Of a stretch of 5,119 nucleotides of DNA, positions 1 to 5,119 are shown one piece after another. A program made the position numbers and the translations under genes. Every line of letters starts with the position of its first letter. The first letter of the stretch is position 1. The DNA is from Pseudomonadota bacterium (GTDB taxonomy: Bacteria > Pseudomonadota > Gammaproteobacteria > Steroidobacterales > Steroidobacteraceae). The stretch is from positions 1-5,119 of the forward strand of contig JAKBCG010000204.1 of assembly GCA_021808035.1 (NCBI GenBank), read 5' to 3'. The notes beneath the pieces are model-generated. The model saw only the letters and a list, made by a program, of their open reading frames with translations, was not told where the DNA came from and searched no databases.

Positions 1-1096
1 TTTCGTAGAACTCGGCGACCTTGCCGGACATCTGGTCGAGCGAACCGGATTCCTCGCCGACCGCGATCATCTGCACGACCATGTTCGGAAACAGCCCGGT
101 GTTCTCCATCGCCCGCTGCAGGCGCTGTCCGGTCGCGACCTCGTCCTTCATCCTGAGCGTCGCCTCCTCGTACACGATGTTGCCGGTCGCGCCCGAGACC
201 GACTGCATCGCTTCGACCAGCGGCACGCCGGCCGCGAACATCGTCGCGAGGGTGCGCGCGAAGCGGGCGATCGCGGCCTTCACCATGATCGGCCCGATCA
301 CCGGCACGTGCAGCAGCATCCGGTCGAGCGCCCGGCGCATGTTGCGCGAGCGCTTCTTGAAGTAGATGAACGTATAGACCGCCGCGATGAACGCGATCAA
401 GATCAGCCAGCCACGGTGCTGCACGAAGCGCGACAGGTTCACGACCATCTGCGTGAACGCCGGCAGCGCCGCCCCGAAGCCCTTGAACAGCGACTCGAAC
501 TGCGGGATCACGAAGATCAGCAGGATCGTCATCACCAGCACCGCGACGACCAGCACCGCGGTCGGATAGAACAGCGCCTTCTTGATCTTCTTCTTCAGCG
601 CCTCGGTCTTCTCCTTGTAGGTCGCGATCTTGTCGAGGAGCGTCTCCAGCGCACCGGCCTGCTCGCCCGCCTCGACGAGGTTCACGAACAGGTCGTCGAA
701 GTACAGCGGATGCTTCGCGAGCGCCTCGTGCAGCGTGCTGCCGCCCTCGATCGTCGACTTGATGTCGAGGACCAGCTGCTGCATCGCCGGCTTCTCATGG
801 CCGTTGCCGACGATTTCGAGCGACTGCACCATCGGGATGCCGGCCGCCATCATCGTCGCGAGCTGGCGGCTGAAGATCGCGATGTCCTCAGCCTTGACCT
901 TGCCGCCGCCGCTGAATGGGCGCGCGCGCTGGGTCTTCACCCGGGTCGGTGCGACGCCCTGGCGTCGCAGATCCGCGCGCAGCGCCGCCTCGCTCGCCGC
1001 GAGCGACTTGCCGCGCACGACGTTGCCGCGCTTGTCCTTGCCTTCCCAGACGAACTGGACGTCCTTCTTCGTGCCTGCGGTCGCCGTCATCGCCAT
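1..1096 (-). CDS. pilC: PilC, type IV pilus inner-membrane platform protein (3' end outside window)
   Basis: This is the polytopic inner-membrane protein of the type IVa pilus that sits on the PilB/PilT motors and couples ATPase rotation to pilin insertion and removal. The frame reads 365 residues from ATG at 1096 (MAMTATAGTKKDVQF) and is still open at the window edge. Two T2SF (GspF/PilC) repeats are visible. The first spans about residues 70-197 (DIAIFSRQLATMMAAGIPMV, then VEAGEQAGALETLLDKIATY). The second starts near 275 (IARFARTLATMFAAGVPLVE) and reaches VGEESGSLDQM at about 347-356. Hydrophobic segments lie at about 177-198 and 229-246; the usual C-terminal membrane segment is missing because roughly 40 residues lie beyond position 1. 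Start choice: a GGAG at 1105-1108 lies 8 bases before ATG 1096; a second in-frame ATG at 1090 is less well placed. It starts 29 bases after pilB stops, which implies one operon. PilC rather than GspF is favoured by the neighbours pilB and pilA. Confidence 0.96.
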   Translation of the reverse strand, partial: MAMTATAGTKKDVQFVWEGKDKRGNVVRGKSLAASEAALRADLRRQGVAPTRVKTQRARPFSGGGKVKAEDIAIFSRQLATMMAAGIPMVQSLEIVGNGHEKPAMQQLVLDIKSTIEGGSTLHEALAKHPLYFDDLFVNLVEAGEQAGALETLLDKIATYKEKTEALKKKIKKALFYPTAVLVVAVLVMTILLIFVIPQFESLFKGFGAALPAFTQMVVNLSRFVQHRGWLILIAFIAAVYTFIYFKKRSRNMRRALDRMLLHVPVIGPIMVKAAIARFARTLATMFAAGVPLVEAMQSVSGATGNIVYEEATLRMKDEVATGQRLQRAMENTGLFPNMVVQMIAVGEESGSLDQMSGKVAEFYE

Positions 1097-1104
1097 GATT
1101 CGAT

Positions 1105-1108
1105 CTCC
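1105..1108 (-). promoter_or_regulatory. Ribosome binding site of pilC
   Basis: The minus strand carries GGAG 8 bases before the ATG at 1096, the best Shine-Dalgarno match in the 29-base pilB-pilC gap. It favours ATG 1096 over the second ATG six bases downstream. Confidence 0.7.
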
Positions 1109-1125
1109 GTCCTGCGCTGCGATTC

Positions 1126-2871
1126 TCAATCCAGCGTGACGCTGTTGATTTCCTCGAGGCTCGTGAATCCGTCCATCACCTTCTGCAAGCCGGCGCGGCG
1201 CAGGTTCCACACGCCCTCCTTGGCCGCCTGGTCGGCAATGTGCATCGCCCCGCCGCCTTCCATGATGATCCGGCCGATCGCGTCGGTCACCGGCATGACC
1301 TGGTAGATCCCGGTGCGACCCTTGTAGCCGTCGATGCACTGGCTGCAGCCGACCGCCTTGTAGACCCGGAAGCCGCGCGCGATGTCCGCTTCCTCGAAGC
1401 CCTCGCGACGCAGCGCCTCGGCCGGGATGTCGAGCGGCTGCCGGCAGTAGGCGCAGAGCTTGCGGGCGAGGCGTTGCGCGATGATCAGGCTCACCGAGGT
1501 CGCGATCGCGTACGGCTTCACGCCCATGTCGACCAGGCGCGTCAGCGTCTGCGGCGCATCGTTGGTGTGCAGCGTCGAGAGCACGAGGTGGCCGGTCTGG
1601 GCGGCTTTCAGCGCGATCTCCGCGGTCTCGAGGTCGCGGATCTCGCCGACCATGATCACGTCGGGATCCTGGCGCAGGAACGCGCGCAGCGCGGCCGCGA
1701 AGGTGAGCCCGACCTTCGGATTCACGTTGACCTGGTTGACGCCGGGGAGGTTGATCTCGGCCGGATCCTCCGCGGTCGAGATGTTGCAATCCTCGGTGTT
1801 CAGGATGTTGAGGCCGGTGTAGAGCGACACCGTCTTGCCGCTCCCGGTCGGGCCGGTCACGAGGATCATGCCCTGCGGCTTCGCGAGGTACTTGAGGTAG
1901 AGCTCGCGCTGGACCTTCTCGTAGCCCAGCGCGTCGATCCCGAGCATCGCGCTCGACGGATCGAGGATGCGCGCGACCACCTTCTCGCCGAACAGGGTCG
2001 GGCAGGTGCTCACGCGAAAATCGATCGCCCGGTTCTTCGACAGGCGCATCTTGATGCGCCCGTCCTGCGGCACGCGCCGTTCGGCTATATCCAGCCGCGA
2101 CATCACCTTCAAGCGCGCGACGATCTTAGGGGCGAGCTGCACCGGCGGCAGCGCGACTTCCTTCAACACGCCGTCGAGCCGGGTACGGATCCGGAACGAC
2201 TTCTCGTACGGCTCGAAGTGCACGTCCGAGGCGCCCTTCTTGATCGCATCCAGCAGGATCTTGTTCACGAAACGGACGATCGGCGCGTCCTCGACGTCGT
2301 CGCGCGCGAGCGCCTCGCCGTTGATGTCGTCGTCGCCGCCGGTGACCTCGAGGTTCTCGAGGTCGAAGTCGTCGTCGACGAGGTTCGGCATCACCGACTC
2401 GGCCTGCTCGATCGCCTTGTCGACCGTCTTCTGGAGCTTGTCGTCCTCGACGACCACGAACTCGATCACCATCGAGGTCTGGAACCGGATCTCGTCGAGC
2501 GCGTGCAGGTTGGTCGGGTCCGCGACCGCGAGGAACAGCCGCTTGCCGCGCTTCATCAGCGGCATCACCCGGTGTTTCTGCAGCAGCTTGTCGCTGACCA
2601 GCCGGAGCGCGTCGGGGTCCGGGATCACCGCGTCGAGGTCGAGCAGCGGGACGCCGAACTCGTGCGAGGCGGAGATCGCGATGTCGCGCGCGGTCGCGAG
2701 GTTCGAGTTGACCAGCTGGGTCACCAGGCTCACGCGTTTTTCGTTCGCGCGTGCGATCGCATCGTGCATCGCCGGCTCGTCGAGGAGCCCGTCCTGCACC
2801 AAGCGCTGCGCGAGTCCGCTGAACGCGGAGCGCGAACCGCTGCCCGTCGATGCCAATGCGTTTTCGTTCAT
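1126..2871 (-). CDS. pilB: PilB, type IV pilus extension ATPase
   Basis: This is the cytoplasmic hexameric ATPase that powers pilus extension by driving PilC. From ATG 2871 it is 581 residues, normal for the family. The N-terminal T2SSE_N/MshEN-type domain covers about residues 17-160 (GLAQRLVQDGLL, then FGVPLLDLD). An acidic linker follows at about 165-192, and then the GspE/PilB ATPase core. Visible motifs (ATG numbering) are Walker A GPTGSGKT at 340-347, AEDP at 367-370, Walker B region DVIMVGEIRD at 404-413 and the His box GHLVLSTLHTND at 427-438. A zinc tetracysteine is formed by CAYC (473, 476) and CSQC (509, 512). These motifs, the CxxC pair and the pilA/pilC neighbours identify PilB rather than PilT, which lacks the N-domain and the cysteines. 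The start is uncertain: an in-frame TTG at 2901 would add 10 residues, and neither start has a well-spaced Shine-Dalgarno. The stop is TGA at 1126-1128. It is probably co-transcribed with pilC and separated from pilA by a terminator. Confidence 0.97.
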   Translation of the reverse strand: MNENALASTGSGSRSAFSGLAQRLVQDGLLDEPAMHDAIARANEKRVSLVTQLVNSNLATARDIAISASHEFGVPLLDLDAVIPDPDALRLVSDKLLQKHRVMPLMKRGKRLFLAVADPTNLHALDEIRFQTSMVIEFVVVEDDKLQKTVDKAIEQAESVMPNLVDDDFDLENLEVTGGDDDINGEALARDDVEDAPIVRFVNKILLDAIKKGASDVHFEPYEKSFRIRTRLDGVLKEVALPPVQLAPKIVARLKVMSRLDIAERRVPQDGRIKMRLSKNRAIDFRVSTCPTLFGEKVVARILDPSSAMLGIDALGYEKVQRELYLKYLAKPQGMILVTGPTGSGKTVSLYTGLNILNTEDCNISTAEDPAEINLPGVNQVNVNPKVGLTFAAALRAFLRQDPDVIMVGEIRDLETAEIALKAAQTGHLVLSTLHTNDAPQTLTRLVDMGVKPYAIATSVSLIIAQRLARKLCAYCRQPLDIPAEALRREGFEEADIARGFRVYKAVGCSQCIDGYKGRTGIYQVMPVTDAIGRIIMEGGGAMHIADQAAKEGVWNLRRAGLQKVMDGFTSLEEINSVTLD

Positions 2872-3141
2872 GGAGTTGACTGGAACCGCGCGTTGCTCCA
2901 AACCCTTAGTCTACTACCTGGCGCCCGGCGAGCAATTGTCAAATTCCGGACGATCCTCGCACAAGGCCGGGGCCGGCTTCGTGATTCGGTTCCCAGTATT
3001 GGCTGATCGCAGCGAAGGCCTGGATCCTCCCGCGAGCGCGGCCGGGCCGGTCGAGCGGCGAGCGGGGCGGGGCAGGGTCGGGGGACTTCGTTCGGGGTCC
3101 CCTCGAATCGCACCGTCCGCTCCCGGTCAAACCGGTCCTCC
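2872..3141 (-). other. pilA-pilB intergenic spacer; pilB promoter presumably here but not identified
   Basis: This stretch of about 270 bases between the pilA terminator and pilB is GC-rich, and I find no convincing gene in it. Because an intrinsic terminator closes the pilA transcript just upstream, pilB should start from its own promoter here. The only hint is a minus-strand TTGACA at 2937-2942, a perfect -35 hexamer. At 17 bases spacing the next hexamer is AGGTAG, a poor -10; a better TAGACT at 2908-2913 lies 23 bases away, which is too far. I see no sigma-54 GG-N10-GC element like the one in front of pilA. Short reading frames crossing this stretch have no recognisable protein features. 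Confidence 0.5.
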
Positions 3142-3172
3142 AAAATAAAAGAGCCCCTCTTGCGAGGGGCTC
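3142..3172 (-). terminator. Rho-independent terminator of pilA
   Basis: On the minus strand a perfect 9-bp stem GAGCCCCTC / GAGGGGCTC (3164-3172 and 3151-3159) closes a four-base GCAA loop, a stable GNRA tetraloop. It is followed at once by TTTTATTTT (3150-3142). The hairpin begins 53 bases after the pilA stop codon. The U-rich side lies only in the minus-strand direction, so it ends the pilA transcript and insulates pilB from the strong pilin promoter. Confidence 0.95.
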
Positions 3173-3202
3173 CGTTGGGGGCCTTTTACAGGCGTGTTCC
3201 AA

Positions 3203-3230
3203 CCTAACCGGCTATCGATTTCCCGTTAGG
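3203..3230 (-). repeat. Imperfect stem-loop over the pilA stop codon
   Basis: CCTAACCGG (3203-3211) and CCCGTTAGG (3222-3230) are inverted copies with a single C/C mismatch, separated by a 10-base loop. On the minus strand the first arm of the stem contains the pilA TAA stop (3226-3228). It sits upstream of, and is distinct from, the terminator hairpin, so the pilA mRNA would end in two successive hairpins. A role in mRNA 3' stability is possible but is inference only. Confidence 0.45.
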
Positions 3231-3750
3231 CATTGCACGAGCTAGGCAGGTACTGTGGCAGCACGTTCGTCGTGCCCGCCGCAGCACCCGACGCGATGCT
3301 CGCACCGACGGTGCTCGGGTTGGGCGCATAGCCGCAGACCCAGGTGACGTCGTTGTTCGCGTCCACCCACGGAGTCAGGGACAAGGTGTTTGCGGCACCG
3401 GTAATCGCCGCGTTCGCCTGGTTGCCATAGGTGATCACGATGGCTCCATTGGTGACTGCAACGTTGGATACATACTTACCGCTTGTGGCGCCTGTGGCGT
3501 TAGATCCCAACTGCACGCAAAGGGTGTCAGATGAACTGGCGCAAATATGGGTTGGCATTTTGCCATAATTCGCGTAGTACTCCTGCATCGACGTCTTCAG
3601 GCCGTCGGCGAGGCTCAGGCCTTCCGTGACCTGCGCGCGGATCGTGTAGTTCTGATACGCCGGGATCGCGATGGCGGCCAGGATGCCGATGATTGCGACG
3701 ACGATCATCAACTCGATCAGCGTGAAACCTTTCTGGACTTGCTTAGTCAT
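3226..3750 (-). CDS. pilA: PilA, type IVa major pilin (prepilin)
   Basis: This is the main structural subunit of the type IVa pilus. It is held in the inner membrane before assembly and processed by the prepilin peptidase PilD. The protein is 174 residues. It has an 8-residue basic leader MTKQVQKG, cleavage before Phe9, then the invariant FTLIELMIVVAIIGILAAIA with Glu at mature position 5, giving a 166-residue mature pilin. Residues 9-30 form the hydrophobic N-terminal helix; YQNYTIRAQVTEGLSLADGLK continues the amphipathic half. The globular part is rich in Ala, Ser, Thr, Gly and Asn and carries four cysteines (70, 78, 139, 172). C139 and C172 fit the C-terminal disulfide loop and C70-C78 a small second loop. 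It ends PQYLPSSCNA, typical of this pilin family. The start ATG 3750 is fixed by the leader and by AGGAG five bases upstream; the same frame stays open upstream but covers the promoter. It is probably monocistronic, under sigma-54/PilR control. Confidence 0.98.
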   Translation of the reverse strand: MTKQVQKGFTLIELMIVVAIIGILAAIAIPAYQNYTIRAQVTEGLSLADGLKTSMQEYYANYGKMPTHICASSSDTLCVQLGSNATGATSGKYVSNVAVTNGAIVITYGNQANAAITGAANTLSLTPWVDANNDVTWVCGYAPNPSTVGASIASGAAAGTTNVLPQYLPSSCNA

Positions 3751-3755
3751 TTGCG

Positions 3756-3760
3756 CTCCT
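3756..3760 (-). promoter_or_regulatory. Ribosome binding site of pilA
   Basis: A strong AGGAG Shine-Dalgarno lies 5 bases before ATG 3750. It settles the start at the class III leader and argues against longer in-frame starts upstream. Confidence 0.9.
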
Positions 3761-3820
3761 TGACATGAAATCTGTAAAAGCGAAAAGTCGGACCACGGCT
3801 TGCGCCTGTGCCGAGGATTA

Positions 3821-3836
3821 AGCAAGGTCTGTGCCA
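3821..3836 (-). promoter_or_regulatory. Sigma-54 (RpoN) -24/-12 promoter of pilA
   Basis: The minus strand reads TGGCAC-AGACC-TTGCT, an exact match to the RpoN consensus TGGCAC-N5-TTGCW, with the essential GG and GC at the correct spacing. Taking the GC as -13/-12, transcription should start near position 3810, giving a 5' leader of about 60 bases before pilA. In Pseudomonas and relatives pilA is driven by RpoN with the response regulator PilR, sensed by PilS. That the same regulators act here is inferred from the promoter; pilR and pilS are not in the window. Confidence 0.93.
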
Positions 3837-3853
3837 ACCAGGGAAGTGGCGTG

Positions 3854-3866
3854 TAACGCAATGATT
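3854..3866 (-). promoter_or_regulatory. IHF-like binding site upstream of the pilA promoter
   Basis: The minus strand reads AATCATTGCGTTA, matching the IHF consensus WATCAANNNNTTR at all defined positions but one. An A/T-rich stretch lies immediately on its 5' side (about 3864-3883), as is common at IHF sites. Its centre falls near -50 relative to the predicted start, where a bend would bring an upstream activator to sigma-54 polymerase. This is inference from sequence only, and such degenerate sites also occur by chance. Confidence 0.45.
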
Positions 3867-3900
3867 TAATTACAATTATTATTTCAGAGTCTCCGCCATA

Positions 3901-3916
3901 CGTGATGCGATTCACA
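3901..3916. promoter_or_regulatory. CRP/Vfr/Clp-like palindrome upstream of pilA
   Basis: CGTGATGCGATTCACA matches nine of ten defined bases of the CRP-family consensus TGTGA-N6-TCACA, with correct six-base spacing. It is centred near -98.5 from the predicted pilA start, in non-coding sequence. CRP-family regulators (Vfr in Pseudomonas, Clp in Xanthomonas) are linked to type IV pilus functions, so a role is plausible. No such regulator is in the window. Confidence 0.45.
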
Positions 3917-3956
3917 GCGCGGGGCATCGCTGGAACGACCCGATAGGTCAGTTTGA

Positions 3957-3969
3957 GACAAATTTTGTC
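3957..3969. promoter_or_regulatory. GACAAA-T-TTTGTC palindrome, possible PilR site
   Basis: This is a perfect inverted repeat of 6-base arms around one central base, containing a TGTC core on each strand. It is centred near -153 from the predicted pilA start. PilR sites in Pseudomonas are described as clustered TGTC-type motifs upstream of the sigma-54 promoter. Only this one pair is clear here, and the distance is on the long side, so assignment to PilR is tentative. Confidence 0.35.
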
Positions 3970-3970
3970 A

Positions 3971-3986
3971 CCCGCCACCTGACGGG
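3971..3986 (-). terminator. Weak hairpin after the flavoenzyme gene
   Basis: On the minus strand CCCGTC-AGGT-GGCGGG forms a 6-bp stem (one U-G pair) that begins 17 bases after the flavoenzyme stop codon. It lacks a clean U tract; the next bases are TGACAAAATTTG. It could be a weak or Rho-assisted terminator, or a chance structure. It is the only candidate separating this gene from the pilA regulatory region. Confidence 0.25.
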
Positions 3987-4003
3987 AGGCCGCGATCGGT
4001 CCT

Positions 4004-5119
4004 TCAGCGCGGGGTCGCGCGCTCTTCGTGGTAATCGTCTTCGGCATTGACCTGCCAGATCGCGGTCTTGTGGCCTGAGCCTAGGATTGCATCGACGGCG
4101 GCGTTCGCCGCGAGCATCGAGTGGTCCTGATTGTTGTAGCGGTGCATGCCGTTGCGGCCGATCGGATACAGGTTCGAGAAGCCGTCGAGGAATGCGCGGA
4201 CTCGCGCGAATTCCCGGTATTCGCCGAAGTACGCGGGATACGCCTTCGGGACCCGCACGACGGTTCCGTCGAGCACGTCGGCGCGGTCGATCATCCCGAT
4301 CTTCTCGAGCTCCATCGCGGCGAAGTCGAGGAACGCGCCGTTCAGCATCGACCAAAGCGAGTCGCCCTCGTCGCAGAAATACTCGAGTCCCAGCCAGATC
4401 GTCGCCGGGTCCGCAACCATCGCCGGGCTCCAGTTGTTGAACACCTGCAAGCGCCCGATCTTCACGTCGGGTTCCTGGATGTAGATCCAGTTGTCCGGCG
4501 GCATCCCGTTCGCCGTGCGCCGGTCGGTCGCGCGGCCCGTCGTGCGCATCCGCCGGAGCAGGAGCCCAGCGGTCATGAAGTCGCGGTACGGCAGGTGCGC
4601 GGCGACCCGGCGCAGCGGTTCGTCCGCGGGTCCGAGCAATGCGACGAGGTCGCGGACCGGCATCGTCGAGACGAATTGGCCGCAGGGAAAACGCTCGGTC
4701 GAACCGTCCGCTTCGCTGCGCACGTCGACCGCGGTGATCCGGGCGCCGTCGCGCTGCAAACCGATGACGCGCCGACCGAGGAGCACGCGTCCGCCCTTCG
4801 CTGCGATCTGTCGTGCAACCTCTTCCCACATCTGCCCGGGCCCGAACTTCGGGTACAGGAAACGCTCGATCAGGCTGGTCTCGGTGCTCTTCTGCGCGGT
4901 ATCGCGTAAGTTGCGGAACGGTGCCGATACGGCATGGGCGAGCGCTTTCGTGACCGACAACCCCTTGATCCGCTGCGCACCCCACTCCGCGGAGATCTCG
5001 TGGCAGGGGACGCCCCAGACCTTCTCGGTGTAATCCTTGAAAAAGGTGCGGTAGAGCCGCTCGCCGAAGCGATTCACCAGGAAGTCCTCGAGGGTCGTGT
5101 CGGGCGAGGGCGGGACAAG
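4004..5119 (-). CDS. FAD-dependent amine-oxidase / UDP-galactopyranose-mutase-like protein (5' end outside window)
   Basis: This is the C-terminal 371 residues of a flavoprotein; the frame is open through the window edge and ends at TGA 4004-4006. The N-terminal Rossmann GxGxxG for FAD lies beyond 5119. In visible numbering, residues 16-56 (NRFGERLYRTFFKDYTEKVWG, then WGAQRIKGLS) are typical of the NAD(P)/FAD-dependent oxidoreductases annotated in O-antigen and exopolysaccharide clusters as UDP-galactopyranose-mutase-like or protoporphyrinogen-oxidase-like. PKFGPGQMWEEVA at about 90-102 begins the stretch that returns to the FAD domain. GRNGMHRYNNQDHSML at about 321-336 is the conserved C-terminal FAD-contacting motif, followed by IWQVNAEDDYHEE. 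A full-length relative would be near 500 residues, so over 100 are missing. An internal GTG at 5077 is not the start, because conserved sequence continues upstream of it. The substrate cannot be told; a role in nucleotide-sugar or glycan modification is inferred from family context. Confidence 0.85.
   Translation of the reverse strand, partial: LVPPSPDTTLEDFLVNRFGERLYRTFFKDYTEKVWGVPCHEISAEWGAQRIKGLSVTKALAHAVSAPFRNLRDTAQKSTETSLIERFLYPKFGPGQMWEEVARQIAAKGGRVLLGRRVIGLQRDGARITAVDVRSEADGSTERFPCGQFVSTMPVRDLVALLGPADEPLRRVAAHLPYRDFMTAGLLLRRMRTTGRATDRRTANGMPPDNWIYIQEPDVKIGRLQVFNNWSPAMVADPATIWLGLEYFCDEGDSLWSMLNGAFLDFAAMELEKIGMIDRADVLDGTVVRVPKAYPAYFGEYREFARVRAFLDGFSNLYPIGRNGMHRYNNQDHSMLAANAAVDAILGSGHKTAIWQVNAEDDYHEERATPR

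Noticed and set aside
308..1306. A 332-residue plus-strand open frame antisense to pilC
   Set aside because: It has Arg/Glu/His-rich shadow composition, no motifs, and it runs across the pilC start and the pilB end. The minus-strand reading is a clear PilC.
1240..3006. A 588-residue plus-strand open frame antisense to almost all of pilB
   Set aside because: Its product is dominated by Arg, His, Asp, Val and Leu with no recognisable domain, and it mirrors the codon bias of the minus-strand gene. High GC makes stop codons rare in this antisense frame. pilB itself has all family motifs.
3090..3136. Short inverted repeats in the spacer (GGGG/CCCC and CCGG repeats)
   Set aside because: The arms are four to five bases of pure G/C, expected by chance in such GC-rich DNA, and no repeat unit, CRISPR spacing or mobile-element end is visible.
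2868..3143. Short minus-strand frames of 87-91 residues in the pilA-pilB spacer
   Set aside because: They are Arg/Pro-rich with no domain or convincing ribosome binding site. One overlaps the start of pilB in another register and another runs through the pilA terminator, as expected for chance frames in GC-rich non-coding DNA.
3797..3812. A second TGTGCC/TTGC-like element next to the sigma-54 promoter
   Set aside because: On the minus strand the GG and GC are not ten bases apart and TTGC is in the wrong orientation, so it does not form a -24/-12 promoter. It merely resembles part of the real one.
3751..4047. N-terminal extension of pilA to 273 residues in the same open frame
   Set aside because: The extension would cover the sigma-54 promoter and regulatory sites, lacks family similarity, and would put the class III leader in the middle of the protein. 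ATG 3750 has AGGAG and the canonical leader.
3948..4985. A 345-residue minus-strand frame overlapping the flavoenzyme in another register
   Set aside because: It is Arg/Pro/Asp-rich without domains; the other register gives a recognisable flavoenzyme with the conserved C-terminal FAD motif.

Overview
The window looks like a chromosomal segment from a high-GC proteobacterium. The protein sequences read as Gammaproteobacteria, perhaps the Xanthomonadales/Lysobacterales or a neighbouring group, but this is an impression from family resemblance and no marker gene fixes it. All four genes I can support lie on the minus strand. The long plus-strand reading frames, including one nearly as long as pilB, are compositional shadows.

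Read in the direction of transcription (high to low coordinates), the layout is as follows. (1) Positions 5119-4004 hold the C-terminal three quarters or so of an FAD-dependent amine-oxidase/UDP-galactopyranose-mutase-like flavoenzyme of the kind found in polysaccharide clusters. (2) Positions 4003-3751 are a compact regulatory region for the major pilin. It has a textbook sigma-54 promoter, an IHF-like site, a CRP/Vfr/Clp-like palindrome and a TGTC/GACA palindrome that could bind the activator PilR. (3) Positions 3750-3226 are pilA, a type IVa major pilin with a perfect class III leader. It is followed by a stem-loop over its stop codon and a strong intrinsic terminator at 3142-3172. (4) Positions 3141-2872 are a GC-rich spacer that must hold the pilB promoter, though no convincing one is visible. 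(5) Positions 2871-1126 are pilB, the extension ATPase. (6) Positions 1096-1 are pilC, the inner-membrane platform protein, lacking only its last part, which runs off the window.

Together pilA, pilB and pilC supply the filament subunit, the extension motor and the platform of a type IVa pilus, used for twitching motility, surface attachment and DNA uptake. The terminator separates abundant, regulated pilin transcription from machine-gene transcription. pilB and pilC are 29 bases apart and look co-transcribed; by family precedent pilD (prepilin peptidase) would be the next gene beyond position 1. The flavoenzyme appears to belong to a separate upstream unit, possibly a glycan cluster.

I see no previously undescribed system here. 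The most informative content is the stacked regulatory architecture in front of pilA and the juxtaposition of a sugar-type flavoenzyme with the pilin gene.
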